64,000 nt of DNA from Batillaria attramentaria (Eukaryota > Mollusca > Gastropoda > Batillariidae), in assembly GCA_018292915.2 (NCBI GenBank), contig JACVVK020000039.1, positions 670,001-734,000 of the forward strand, written 5' to 3'. The position numbers and the translations under genes were made by a program. The notes under the pieces are model-generated. The model did not search any database and was not told the origin of the DNA. It saw only the letters and a list, made by a program, of their open reading frames with translations. This document shows, in pieces, positions 22,710 to 62,069 of the stretch (positions are counted from its first letter, which is position 1; each line of letters begins with the position of its first letter).

Positions 22710-22782
22710 TGGTGACTGCAGTGACAGAGAGAAACAAAACTCAGTAATTTCAATAAATATCCAATGCCTTTATCTAACTGTA
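19311..22782. other. Gene-free stretch upstream of the P450 and beyond the GH3 3' end
   Basis: No ORF here resembles a protein I know. 19311-19660 is A- and C-homopolymer rich. 19700-22750 is unique-looking and unusually rich in the words ACTGA and TCAGT. 20251-20266 is a TA run. 20790-20870 holds GT/GA microsatellites and 22674-22708 a GT run. 22546-22665 is a dispersed repeat also found at 31995-32100. P450 5'UTR exon(s) and promoter may lie here but I cannot place them. Confidence 0.5.
22560..22665 (+). repeat. Dispersed repeat shared with 31995-32100
   Basis: Shares 'agatgctcgctgtgcaaaac' plus flanking 'gaagaaaacca' and 'gcttcaa' words with the segment at about 31998-32090. Resembles a short retroposon body but has no clear pol III boxes. 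Confidence 0.55.
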
Positions 22783-22788
22783 TTTATT
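22783..22788 (-). promoter_or_regulatory. Probable polyadenylation signal of the GH3 gene
   Basis: AATAAA on the minus strand, about 107 bp after the GH3 stop codon (22897-22895). A second hexamer on the same strand was not seen nearby. Confidence 0.6.
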
Positions 22789-22894
22789 TACAGCTATTTT
22801 ATATAGTGTCTGCTACATGATAATACCCCAAACGTACATGCTTGACAGTATAAACTTCTAACCGCTTTCGGCCGGGGTGAACAGGTCGCCGGGA

Positions 22895-25800
22895 TTACGC
22901 AGAAACCATGACCTTGACCTCTGCGCTGAGTACATTCGACGGTGCCTTCTTTTCCTGACCTGGTTGTTGACCTCCCACGTACACAGTTATTGTTCCTATG
23001 GACAACAAACAAACAAACAAACATGAAATGGCTAACTGATTATCTGGGACCAGCTGTTTCAGTTTCCCGTGCGGTGATTTAAAAAAAGAAGAAGTAATTT
23101 ATAAATATTTTTGTCGCAATGATCCGGCAGAGCCGGACACATTATATACACACTGCACGTAACAGCGATTTGAAGTTTGAAAATGTGGTTACAAGCGTTT
23201 TAAAAATTAATTTGCCCATTTTACACTTTTAAGGACGAATTTGACACGAAAATTCTTTCGCAGATAGTTGGTGCAAAATTCGTCAGTCACAATCTGCCTG
23301 CCAGGAAAGATTTTGAATGCCGGCACCATTAGCACTTAGTCGTTCCCCGCACGGGAACTTAAAATGAGAGTCTTATGTCATGCTATGTATTATAATTGTA
23401 CTGCAGTCCAACATGTCCCAGATTATTTATTTTGTTCGTCCTTTGTGTTCAGATGAAGCCCACATCTGACAAATCTAGGGGAATTTTTTTTTTTTGGTGG
23501 GGGGGGGGGGGGGGGAGTGTGGTGGAACTGTACGTCATTGGCTTGGCGAGTTACGCTCGGACATCTCGCCAAAACTATGACAGCAATTTGCTAGTACAGT
23601 GAAAACAGGAGTTAACTCGATTTTTCTCACCTGCTTTGATTTCCCATCCGCTGTCATACCACAGGGCCAGGGAGCGGTGCTTTATGACGAAGCTGACGTC
23701 AACAGTTCGTGACGTCCTGATGGCAATGCGATCAAACCAGGCAAGCTGTAGCCGCGGCACGCTGAACGACACATTGTACCCAGTCCACGCAATGTAGGCC
23801 TGCACTACCTGAAATAAGCACCATGGGTGTAGTCAAGCCAAGTGCTGCTTCGACTGAAAAGTTTACACAACTAGTTCGGGCGACCATCTTTTTCTCAAGG
23901 GTCAGGGTTCACTCCATAGAAAACAAAATCGAAACGTAAATTATCTTTTTGATCGTCAAGGTCAGGTCTTTGGTCTTACCTCGTCAGCATCGTACGAACC
24001 GACATTCTGCACGGCAACGGAGCATTTGACGTCATCGCCGACCATGACACTGGGGTCACAGGTCAACTTGGAGTAAGAGAAACGTGTGTAGGACAACCCG
24101 TAACCAAACGGGTAGAGTGATGGCCCCTTCCAGTAACGGTAAGTCCGCCCTTCCATGGAGTAGTCCGTAATATCCTGAAGCTGCAGGAACGAAGGAAATA
24201 CACACAGATTTCAAATTCAATGTGGGAAGGCAAGCACGCCATACCTGTTGTCTTAAAAAAACAATGAAACAGCAGCGATGGTATTCACGCAGAGCGTTCA
24301 GCTGTTAATCTTGTTTATTGACACGTGGGGCATTTAAAAACAGTAAAACTTTTTTCTTTTTCCCAAGCGTCCGTTTAAATCTGCAAGCGATTTATTGATT
24401 CTTATGTCTTGCCATGTCTTGTTAGTTTTACGTTTTTTTAATGCCGGGTCATGTTTCTTATGTGATGTGTATTTCGGGCAAAGGCGATGACTGAGCTGCT
24501 GGAGCGTTGGACGTTTAAGGTTCGGGTCGTGAGTTTGAATCCTGACTGAGGGCTAAAACTGTGCTTAGTACTGCTTACTCCTCGTTGCCCCGTCTTTGGT
24601 ATATCATGATCACCATGATTATGGAAAAAGACGTCAATTAAACATACTAACAACCAACCAACCAGTTCACAAACAATCCGGAAAATTACAAATGCGTGCT
24701 TCAAGAGGAGATTACGCATACACCCATCACTCGTACAAAAACCAATTAAAGTCTGAGCTGAATCCGTCACCTGCCCAAAATACTTCGGCCACGTGTACGG
24801 TGACCTCCCAGCAGGCACCGCTCCCGGTACGTCATTGAGCAGCACGTGACGTATGGCGTCACCAGCGGCCTGAGCGGGCAGGAAGCAGTGGATGATGGCG
24901 GAAATTTGTGGGTTACTGTCGAGGTAGGTTAAATTGACAGGCCCGCCGCTAACGATCAGTACTATGGCGGGAGTTGACCCAGCTGTTTACAAGCAAAAAC
25001 AGTTGTGAAATTTAGAGGCAACAACGAATTTTGTTTCGTTCCAGTTTCTTCAGCTGTTTGGCTACTAGCACGGATATTAGCGTGGATATTAGGTTTATTC
25101 AATATGAGGTTATTGTAAAGGATATTATTTTTGTTGTTTGCTTGTTTTGTTTTCATTGACGAACCTGACGACAAGTGGCTGGCAGACATCTTACTGGATT
25201 GGACTGGATTGGATGGGACTGAAATGGATTGGACTGGATTGCAATGTGTATGTGAAATACCCTCACTGTTAAAGCTTCCGGTCTGCTAACGAAGGCAATA
25301 AGAAAAGCTTGATATATATGACGACATTTTGAGGCACGAACGGATTTCGTTTTGCTCCAAATTTTACAGCAACAAATCTCATCGTCGCTACTGATGTGAT
25401 GAAATTTAAGGGCACTAAAGGATTTCGTGTTGCCTCAGTTTTTACAGCTGAAAATGTCAACACTGTCTGCGGTCTGGTAACAAAGTAAACACTGAGGAAT
25501 GATTTTTCCCATCACTGACCATAGTAGAGCGCCTCCAACAGCATCTGTGCCTGCAGGCCGGGCAGCAGAACGTCACTCCGGTCATTCTGCTCCGACTCCA
25601 CGATCTGACCTGGACAAACATCGAGGACTAATAAGATAATAATAATTTCTGGTAAGACGCTGTTCTCATGAAAGAAATGACTCACTGCGTTACACACACA
25701 CGCACGCACACACGCACACACACACACCCCTTCCAAAAAGGCGAAGTCTACACCTTCTAAGGCATTTGGCTGTTACTTCAATGTTGACATCGCTTGTTAA

Positions 25801-27409
25801 CGTTAACAACCGGATCCGGCTTGGAAAAATAAAGGATTTTTTTTTTTTTGTTTATTTAGAACAAATGTTTCATGAGTGGAATCTCCAATTCAGCGTGAAC
25901 TCATAATATTATCATCAGATGTGTGCCTCTAAATGGTCTGCGCATGGCAATTTGTTGTTTCTACCATTTTGACGGGTGACTAGGATGCCTGAAGTTAGCA
26001 TCGATTATATGGACTTTTTTTAAGGCTTCAGAATGTGTGGTGTTCAGTTCTGAAGAAGAAGAGAAGAAGAGAGCTCTGTGAAGAAGAGAGCTCCACAGTT
26101 TAGGGGGGGGGGGGGGGGCAACATTCAGCAAATATTCGTTGTATAAACCCAGTTACCTGTGCCCAGGACGAAGATGTTGAGCTGCGTGTTGGTGACTGCC
26201 CTCTTGACGTCATCAGATGAATACTTCATGCACAAGGGGCGCTGGCAACCCGCAGCAAACTGAACTGTCGTGGCCAGCGGCTGTAGGCCCTGCAGTGGGG
26301 TCACTATGGAACCTGGAGGAGGCCTGGGGGCATAGTCACCTAGCAGCTGCTGGCTGTTGTTGGCCAAAGGACCCACGACCTACAAAACAGCAAAGCAGTC
26401 ACATAGTCTCAGGTACCAGACCGAACTTACAAACAGGCATGGGCAGTAGTGTTAGTAGGTAGCCTGTCTGAGCTGATGTCTTACTAGACGGGCGTGGTTA
26501 ACGCCGGGATATTTATGACAGGCAGCGCAGAATTCGGCCTCAAACCACAAAGACCTCCATGGCAGCATCATACTGTCACCATCATCCTCATCACGCAGAA
26601 GGTTTGCCCCACACATTGAGGGGAATATGCCAATGAAGCTGGCACAGACTTTGTGCAGGATTAACACACACATCATGTGACGTTATCGTGTTCTCGCATG
26701 TCGGAACTGTGTGCCTCCTTGAACTCCGCATGGTGGCGCTGTGCCAGTCTTGCAAAATGAATGATGCTTCACTTTCCCGTTCCTATCCTGACACATCAAA
26801 TGTGGCCGACCTGGCAGTCTTACTGGACTGAATAATTATGTTCAGTTAGGATACCTATCCCGCTCCTCCACTGATAGGAGCCGTCTCCAGTCACTCGTGT
26901 GGCGGGGACGTTAAAGCCCAACTAACCAAGCAGTTGTATCTGGCGACACTCACCCCAATAGTGTCGAATGTGGACGTGTTCAGGGGCAGTAGACCATCGT
27001 TCTTCAGCAGTACGAAGGATTTCATGGCCGCTTCCACAGCAAGCGCCTTGTGGGCGGGGCTGTCCACTTCTTCCATGCCGATAGAGCGGTACGGGTTCAT
27101 TTCCGGTGGGTCGAAGTCACCAAGGCGCATGCGCGTGTAGAACAGGGGTGCAAGCCTCTGTCTGAGGAGGGCCTCTGACACTTTCGTCTGCTTCAGTGCT
27201 TCGCCTGAAAGTGGAATGAACTGAAGGCGTATAATTATAAATGAAATAATGGCAGTAAGAAAAGGTTTTCTCATCAAGTTTACTGCAGTAGCATGCCGCT
27301 TACATTACAGTAGGACATGATCATGAAAATTAAGCCCCTGCCCACGAAGTGGGAAAGGGCGGCGTTATTGCGATCAACTGCGTACGTCTGTGCGTGCGTG
27401 CGTGCGTGC

Positions 27410-27482
<73 letters not shown>

Positions 27483-27729
27483 CGGACTCCAAAGACTCCT
27501 GTGAGGGGTCAAGGTCACAGGGTTTTGTTGAAATGCTACGTAAACTGAACCAGCCTATGACTACCGTAGGTAAGGCAGCTCAAAGAAGGCATCTAAGCTC
27601 GGTGTAAGGTATGAAGGGTTGCTTCCCTTCTCCCAGGGGCTGGAGGAGCCGCTAAGAATGGAAAATGTCTGGGCAGGAGCTTTTGTCACCGCATCGGCGT
27701 AGCCTTCTTATACTAGTTCAAGTTTAAGT

Positions 27730-27791
<62 letters not shown>

Positions 27792-30700
27792 GTCCGCGCC
27801 CCGCCGGCTGTCATTTGTCATTCAAAACCACGTGACCACATTTTCTTGAGTTTTTAAGCAGCAGCCTGACGGTACACATCATGAGAGATGGAGGGAAACG
27901 TTTATGGGATTTTTGCAAGCGCACAGATGCCACCTTGAATTGAACTGAAATGAATAAGGCGGTTTAGAAGCTACTGCACACTGCACGGGAAGGACCGTGA
28001 CGACTACACCAAGCATCTGGCCAGCATTCGTTCGTCAGTTGTTATCCATTCACACTCACCCAGTGCGCTGAAGACAGTGGTGTTTTTGGTCAGGTCCATG
28101 TTAGTGCCGGCGTTAAGGACAAGCGCCGCCACGTCGGCCGTGTTGTTGGTGAGGTTGAAACGCGAGATGACGTCCTCCACTGCGCTTGCGTCACTGAAGA
28201 CGTATCCGGTGAAGCCCCACTCTCCGCGCAGGATGTCCGTCATCAGGTATCTCTGCATGGCCGAGGGCACGCCGTTGATGCTGAGTTCACACATGTGACA
28301 GAACTCGACTGAGGTTCTGGTTCTAAACCCACTAACTAACGGGTTAGGGCTATACATCGACCGAGGTTTAGACTTAAATGTCAGAACTAAAGAGTTTTTG
28401 GGTTAAGGATTTGGGTTTAGAAACCGGGCTAAGTTCCCTTTCGTCACTTCCTGTTTATGTACACTGAAAGTCTCAATACGCTTGTTTAGCATACAAAACC
28501 GCTGTGGAAAACTTGAGTGCGCTTAAGCCGTGCATCCGTCAGAAACAGACGCTTGTCTCAAGAAATGACAAACCAGTCACTCTCAAAGACTCGCGACTGC
28601 GTAATGTAAAGACTTGCTTTGCAGCAAAGGGGCTGGTTGGCTGGTCTATTTATCGTATTGGTACAGTACAGGAAAAGCACCACACGTTCAATGAAAGCCG
28701 TAATACACGACTCCACTCGCCAAGCCCCGCCCCTTTACTCTGCCGTGTATATTGGCAAATTACAGCACGTCCATGACGTCACTGTATGGGAAAAGGGGTG
28801 ATTTCTAGATGAAAGAGATTGGCGTAATTTTTCCCTCAAATGACGTCAATGGGCTTTCCATGTCTCAGTAATATCAAACTACATGTGCTTCCCTCGTTGT
28901 GGTACCTAACAAAAGGTTTGCCAGATTATGTCATGGTTTTGTGCTCATTAAGCTGCGGGACGGGACTGGCTGAATTCTGGGGGATTGACCCTTTTGATTG
29001 ACAGGAGTGCAGTGGTCCATTCTACATGTGTACCAGAAGCCATAAAGTTAAGAACTTGAAACAACCTCCATGATCAAACGGAGCATCGCCTCTTTCAGCA
29101 AACAGTTCAGAGCTTTGTACGTGACATTTCTCTCTTCAGTCATCCGTTATCTGAAAGAGGGTGGTCCCAGAAGACAGTGAGTGGCGATGAAAGATCTCAA
29201 GAACTCACGCGTTGTAACTGCCCCCGATACTGTACGTGCCTGCCTCCACACACGTTCTGAACGCGGGCAGAAAGGTCATCCGCAGGTCTCGCTCCGACAC
29301 CTATACAGTTCATGACAGGAACACATTTTACTTGAAACTGACTGATGCCTGCGGGTCCCGAACGTCCTGCCTTTCAAGAGTCCAAAGACACTGTTATGTT
29401 ATGCAATGCGTAGCTGGTGTATTCTCTCTGAACTTGGGAGACATTATCAATGGTAGGTTGTAAGGAAACAAATGAACTACACTTATGGAACACTTATTAT
29501 CAGGCAGTATCAAAACCGTTTTCGATCTAGGGGAGATCGCACATAGGGGAGAAAGGGGGGGGGGGGGGGGAGGGGGAGGGGGAAGGAATGAAAAAGGACC
29601 GTCCAACCATGTGTGTTTATTAGCTTTCTGTACTGTATGCTGGGTTAAAGGCGGGGTAAAAAAAAAGGGGGGGGGGGGTATGGGGGTGGGTGGGTGTGGC
29701 CCAAATCAATTCTCACTCAGATCATAACTCACCTGTGCGTTGAAGCTGTGTCTGTCCAGTGGAATATTTTCCGGCCCATCGTAAGCAGCCAGGTGTTTAC
29801 AGCCGGCACTGGCGCGAACGTAGCGTGAGTCGTTCCCCTGAAGACCGTGCACGAAACTAGTGGCGATCTCACCTGTCAGGTACGGATCCTCTCCGTACGT
29901 CTCCTGTATGTGTAAAGACCGCTAGGTGAATGACAAAGTTTTATATGTTGATGGGTTTCGCACGTTTTGTTGCTCAGAGTTGGCTTTTCTGGGCCCTGGA
30001 CCTAAATGTTCTAACAGACTAAGTCAGGTCGAGGCATCCAGTCAGTAATGACTCTCAGTATTCGTCCGACTTTTTTTTTTTTTTTTAAATCTTAACTTCA
30101 TGTCAAACGCTTTGTGTGACTACCTGCGAGTGAGGTGATGCATGGCTGTCGAACTGTCCAATCAACGTACAATGACAGCGTTACCTGAATCCTTTTTAAA
30201 TTTTGCTCACTCCTAACGTTGCTTGTTCCCTCTGGTTGTGTGAATTGGGACAATTGTCCATCACAGTCAACGATAAATCAAATTAGCGTGACTACCGACC
30301 TGTTGGTCTGTCTGGACTGAATAGTGTTCGGCTGGACCGTTCACTCAGGCAGCTGTCCCTTCCCTCAATGACCTGCCCCTTAGGGCCGTCTCCATAAACT
30401 GCTGTGGCAGGAATAACCAACCAACCTGAATCCTTCCCCATCTGAGGTCCCTGACGATGTTGACTACCGGGGAAAAACAGCTGGTGCTGGTGTGTAGACT
30501 GAAGTTGCCCTGTTGTCTGAAGTAATTGTTCTTGGCTCTCGCCTCCACACCGGTCGCTTCTGCCACGCGGTACATCAGGTCACGACTGAGGAAGAAAAGA
30601 AAAGAAAGAAAGAAAGAAAAAAAAAAAGGACTATGAGGCAGCTGGGTAGAAAAGTTTCTTAATGTCACAAAATAATGTCCAGAAAACCGATGTTTATTCT

Positions 30701-31373
30701 GCTTTTCATTGGTCAAAGAGCAAAGTGTGCACTGCAGAAAACGCTCTCTGAAGCAGAAGACCGCCTTTCAGGTTCAGTTTAGACGTCAGTCACAAGGTTT
30801 GCCGGTCACAAACGCACGTACCTGTCTCTCGGATTTCATGCTAAATGTCACCAGTTTCGCCAAATCGGTAACCATTGCAAACTTTTCTTTGTTTTTCAAC
30901 CGGCTCCATCATTCCTCGTTTTTGCCGCCATCACAACTTCAAAACAAGGGGAGGCACTGGAGTTGACTTGTCCAGACGCAACCCCAATGCCACGGGGGAA
31001 ACCTCAGATTAAAAATAGAAAGGCACTCTCTGTGTAGTTGTACCTTATTTTGTACCTACCTCCACGAAGCAGCCAGTCCGATGGCCTGAGGAAAAGCTGT
31101 GGCGTTACCGGGAGCGTACGCGTCCCCTCGCAAACATTCGGTGGCGAAGTTGTACGGTCCGATACCCAGCCTAGGAATCTCAGGCGTTGGCAGGTACCCA
31201 GGGTTGGCAAGCTGCTCCAACACCTCCTCCACCGTCAGCCTCTTCATCAGGTCGTCCATGCGGGCAGCCCAGGACAAGGTCGGGTCCTGGAAGGGGAACT
31301 TCGTCGCGGCACTTGATGATCCAAAACTGCTCACCAGCAGCAGAAAGCACAGCGGAAACGCCGACCAAGCCAT
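22895..31373 (-). CDS. Secreted GH3 glycoside hydrolase (beta-xylosidase-like), 12 exons, 737 aa
   Basis: Retaining exo-glycosidase of family GH3, closest in style to beta-D-xylosidases; exact sugar specificity is inference. Exons in coding order: 31373-31060, 30585-30426, 29903-29733, 29300-29209, 28280-28060, 27204-26954, 26379-26157, 25609-25520, 24982-24771, 24180-23980, 23808-23631, 22995-22895 (TAA). All junctions keep frame; total 738 codons. Residues 1-22 are a signal peptide (FPLCFLLLVSSF core). The N-terminal barrel has WGRIQETYGEDPYL and GCKHLAAYD (Lys194-His195); GYVFSDAS carries the nucleophile Asp276. The C-terminal domain has the general-acid region VESEQNDRSDVLLPG, TWPKYFGQ and YPFGYGLSYT, and a fibronectin III-like end finishing YVGGQQP. 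The short last exon was found by hand from phase and the GGQQP ending. No inactivating change; probably a digestive or secreted enzyme. Confidence 0.95.
24478..24660 (+). mobile_element. tRNA-derived SINE
   Basis: B-box-like 'gtgagtttgaatcctgactg', body 'tcgttgccccgtctttggta' and tail 'ggaaaaagacgtcaattaaa', same family as 4539. Lies in a GH3 intron, opposite to the gene. Confidence 0.75.
27389..27479. repeat. (GTGC)n/(GT)n microsatellite
   Basis: About 90 bp of GTGC then GT repeats in the GH3 intron 27205-28059. A second pure GT run follows at 27733-27790 in the same intron. Confidence 0.95.
27733..27790. repeat. (GT)n microsatellite
   Basis: Pure GT run of about 29 units in the same GH3 intron as the 27389 microsatellite. 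Confidence 0.95.
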
Positions 31374-31430
31374 TGTGTAAGTGGGTGGCTCGCTGAAATA
31401 CCTGAGGAAACAGTCTTGCCACGGAAGTTG

Positions 31431-31440
31431 TTTTTATATA
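31431..31440 (-). promoter_or_regulatory. TATA box of the GH3 gene
   Basis: TATATAAAAA on the minus strand, 58-67 bp upstream of the GH3 ATG. A start site 25-30 bp downstream would leave a 5'UTR of about 30 bp. Confidence 0.6.
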
Positions 31441-34400
31441 TTGTCAGAATGCCGGACTACTTTGTCACTGGTTCAAGAATGACATGGATTGAAATGGCTA
31501 CGCCCTACTGCCCTCCAGTTGTTCCCGAAATAACCCAGTTTGAGATACTGGGGTGTCTACAGTTCTTGTGCTCTTTTTCTCAACCTAAGTGCAGATCTGT
31601 TTCTTATCAGGAGTCACGTGCACAGCACAAGACGGAGGAATGAAGGGTTCTAAAAGTGCGAAAACTCATGACTGCTGTTTTGTTTCCGTCTCCACACAGT
31701 CTCTCAAAGTACGAGTATCTGCTGACGCCAACTGATAGAGGTATGTGTGTCAACATTATGCATGCTAGGTCACTCGAGTATTAATTATGTTGCCTGCTTC
31801 TCGTGCGTGCAAAAAGGGGTTTGGGGTTAAACGTTTTTTTTTTTTGTTGTTTTTTTGTAGGAGATCGGACTGTTTAGGAGTTTGAAAATTAAGTACAGTC
31901 ACCCACGCCCTTCAGCTGACCCACCTGCGGGAAACGTGTGTGTGTGTGTGTGTGTTTTTTGCAATTCTTGAAAATATATCACACCTCACTCACACGCACA
32001 TGGCACATAAAAATGTCACGGCTTCAAGTGGAAAGAAAACCACAACAGAAGATGCTCGCTGTGCAAAACAGTACCAAACCTGGCACATGTACTCCACTTG
32101 CAACACACGAACAATGTGCACTATGGTAAAGGCAGTCATCTCAAATCGACCAACTAAGTACATGTACCAGAAATTAAGTAAATAAAAAAAAAAAGTATGA
32201 ACAAAGGTTCATCCAACACACACACACACACACACACACACACCTGGCTGATTGACTTTTTATTCTATCACGTTGGCAATGTGAACAAACCATACTGTTT
32301 TGTTTTTTTCCGCATTCTCTGTACAGTAAAGAGGCCTACAGCTTGATGTTCTCAATTTAATTACAATAATATTTTCAAACGATACACACACAGAAAGTCC
32401 TCACAATCACAAGAACAAAAACCAAAACATAAGACTCCAGTCACCACATGTAACACAGCAAATAAACATGAATGTTAATCATCTTCACAGAAAGCTACAG
32501 GTTTTGCTTTCCTCCAAAACAAACTAAATCAAAGTATCTGTGGTGTGAAAAGCAAGTCTTTTGCCAAAAAGCAAAAACAAAAAGAAGTAACCTTTTTACT
32601 ATCTCGCAAACATTAAGTTCTGCTATCTGCTGTGGAAAACAAAGTGAAAATCAGTCTACAAGCAAAACTCAGTTCCAAATATACCGACATGATTTACGTT
32701 AGACCTTTCATCACCATTTCTCCAGTTTGACTTGGATGCCGGCGTTCATCAGTATAGGTCAGTTAACGAGTTATCAGTATGTCTTGACTGCACACTTCAT
32801 CACTTATCTACACCACCACCAACCCGCCCCCCCCCCCCCTGCCCCCCCCCCCCCCTCTAAAAAAAAAGGGAGAAAAAAAAAAGAAGAGGTAACTTCATAG
32901 GTACAGCGGATGCACGTAGTCAAGAAGTCACGTTTATTTCTATGAAGTGTCAGTGAATGTGACACATTTTCCCACACACTGTACGACTACAAACAACATG
33001 CAGCTACATCAGTGTCATACAATGCACCGTACGCACAGGTACTGACAGGACTGACAGGTACAATGTAAACCAGAAATCAGTCAAGCGTGACCGATTCTTC
33101 CAGCGGGTGGTGGCATCAACTTCTGATTACCATGCGCTCGCGGCAACACTGTAACTGTTGACAGCTCCTACACTGAAACACACCATGTGTTTCTGGCCAA
33201 ATTTATCTTGCACCCGTAGTGTAAACTGAAAACGCCTGACAACTTCCAGTCTACCGTCATTCGGTAAAAGTGTCTAAACGCCCTTGATTTGAAAAGCGCT
33301 TATGGCCTTCCATCATGACAGTAGAATTGACCTCATACACGTAAACGGCAACTGTCATCCAGCAAAAAAGGACCAAAGTGTCATGGATCTGATAGACAAT
33401 TAAGCCTTTTTTCCAGATGATGTATGGGCGTCTAACCTTAACAACCAACCCAACTCCTCGATCCACCTGACCCTAATCCAAAACCTGAAGTTCTTGCAAC
33501 CCAAGACAGAAATGGCGAGAGGGTTACACAATCACAGCACGACACGACATGAGCTGTGAATCATAATAACGTCTGTGTAATCTGGCACACACAACAACTG
33601 GCTACCCTTACCTACTGAATTATACTCAAAAAAAGTTAGGGACAATCTTCAATTTTATGTCGTTTTGATATTTCATAGACGTGCAAAGACAAATTAACCA
33701 AGTCGTCAAGAATCAGACGATGCTGTGGTCCTTGACTGAGTAATGTATGTTTTACTTATCACGGTGTTTAAGTAGACAAAATCTTTGTACATATGAACAT
33801 CCCAGTAACCTGAGTTCCTATCCCATGATACAGGACTGTATGCTGATGGCTCCATTCGACTCGAATCGAACTGAAAATACCTTTTACCTTTCACCCCTTT
33901 CAGAAAATAATAAAGACGCCACATGGTAGACTGCACTGTGAACTGAATGTACATGTGTTGGTATTGTTGGAAGAATAATGGTTGATGACTTACACATGGG
34001 ACATTTGTTTCTCATTCTGTGTTATTGAACATTGCACATGGCCTCAGAAAAAGGCTTACAAGTGATATGATTTGATTTCTGGCATTGGCAGTTGTGATTT
34101 TTGTTACTATGATATTGTATGTTTTGAAGTACTAGACATCATACTAAACGCAGGGTTCCCTGCCAGGCGGTATCATCAATACAGATAGAAAGGAGACAGC
34201 ACATTCTGGTAAAGAACCCTCCATTCATGTTGAAAACTGCTTAACAGTCAGTCAGTCAGCGAAAAAAATAATACATTTGAAAAGAGACAGAGCCATAACT
34301 TTCTCTTCCATACGGGTACGTTTCTTTTATTTTTCGCTGCCAACACAGGCCACATGCATTGTTTCCATCAGTGACATAAGTATCTTTTTTTTTTTTCCCC

Positions 34401-34520
34401 AATTTACATAGGATGCCGATGAGCTCAGCACTCGTTCATCCTTTATCGATCAGACTCATTAATGAGTAACTGCCTACTGCCTGCTACATTTCCACTCTGC
34501 AGAACTGCCTTGTGCTTCGC

Positions 34521-34586
<66 letters not shown>

Positions 34587-36171
34587 ACGCGCGCGCATAT
34601 ACATAACAGTCCAAGATGTGTTCTGTTCTGTTCATCCAAAGAAAACTTACACATTCTGAGCGTAACTCAGTAACTACATGCATAAGGACATCATCGAACA
34701 GGAAGCTTTTTTTTTCTCTCTTATTAAAAACAAAAAAACACAACAGCAAAAAAAAAAAAAAAAAAAGAAGAAGAAGAAGAAAAGGACGAATACCTGGCAC
34801 ACACAATCTTGTTATGAATTAGTTGCCACATTCAATCATACTCCAGGACAGCGGTTACATGACAAGAAATCAGAATACAGTCAACAAATCCTATGAATAA
34901 TGCCCGTGACTTCTCAGCACCCTATCGGCAAGCCACAGGGACTACGGTACAGCCAACACTACCAGGTCAAGACAAATGAGTGAAAATATGTTGTTTTGGC
35001 TGAAGAAAACCACAATACCCTTTGCTACACAAGACCCTTTCAGTTTGTAGTACAGACCCAAACACTGATGTGACAATCTATAAGAAAGGACTCTGTAATA
35101 TTATCATTATTATTATTATTATTTTTTTTTTATCTCATTCACCCATCCTCAGAAAGACTGAAAGATTTAACTCTAAGTAGGTCATTAAGTCTTTAGAGTT
35201 TAGTAAGACACCTGTGTTTTGAAAAATAAAATATCCAATTCCACGCTTCAGTGAACTGATAACTGGATTTCTCGCACAATGTAATGAACTGACGGACAAT
35301 GACTGATCATGCTGTTAACCGTGAAAGCCTAGCCAACATGGAGCAACGTGAGTAACGCAGTATGGTTACCGCTTTATGTTGCTACTCAGAACATGCATGA
35401 CATGAGGTACGATGACCCAGCACTACATACCATCTTTGTTCACCAAGTGAACATGCTGGCAGTAGAGTGATGGTAGAGTAACCATGCTTCATCCCACGTG
35501 GCTCAAACACAAAACCAATAACAAATTCAAGAAGCTGAATGAGAAATGGTTTGAGAGAAGATGAAGATGATGAACGCACGATGCCAGCTCGACTACTCTG
35601 ACTGGCTCAGGTTTCAACAACAGGCAATTCAACTTGTCACATAAATTACAATGTACCTCCGAAACTATCGAAACCAGAAATTAGACGCTGGTTTTCCCTG
35701 CTTCTTCTGGTAAACTTTTAAACACCGTCTGACGAGACGTCTAGTGTAGAAATCACACATTTCAAAACAGCATCCAGTAACTTTTGAAGTTTTTGGGGGC
35801 GGGAACGCAATCCTCCCAAATTCACCTGCACATTTCCAACATTGTGATAATTTCTCTGACACACATAACCTGTTACAGTTTCTCACCCACAGGTTCAGGT
35901 GCTTCCTGTGGGAATAGTCACACACTCCGTCTACTTCAGCCATGGCAGAATCCTGCTCCAAACAGTCATTATTTACAATGTTCAAAACAACAAAACGGTT
36001 TTTGTAACAGCTTAAGAGGGCTGCTGTTTGCGGATCAAGTTTCCATGTCCATCTTAAAGACTAGTTTGTAGTCAAGGTCAAATATAATGCCTTGTCAGCT
36101 GCCAGGCAGAGTCGTTGCTAGGCAGCTGGGTGTTGTTTCCATGGTGAATGAGAAAAAGGGGGCTGCACCCT
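31441..36171. other. GH3/USP47 intergenic region, probably including the USP47 3'UTR
   Basis: No coding gene is recognised. 31441-32200 holds the GH3 upstream flank and a repeat shared with 22560-22665. 32217-32242 is a CA run and 32824-32890 a C/A-rich tract. 33616-33655 begins 'atactcaaaaaaagttaggg', like a mariner/Tc terminal repeat, but no partner end was found. 34523-34585 is a GT microsatellite. Minus-strand AATAAA hexamers near 34326 and 32260 could end a long USP47 3'UTR. Confidence 0.45.
34523..34585. repeat. (GT)n microsatellite
   Basis: About 31 GT units in the presumed USP47 3'UTR or intergenic DNA, followed by GCGCGC. Confidence 0.95.

Positions 36172-62069
<25,898 letters not shown>

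Noticed and set aside
33616..33960. Possible mariner-type element beginning 'atactcaaaaaaagttaggg'
   Set aside because: Only one terminal-repeat-like end was found; the 82-codon ORF inside is not recognisable as transposase.
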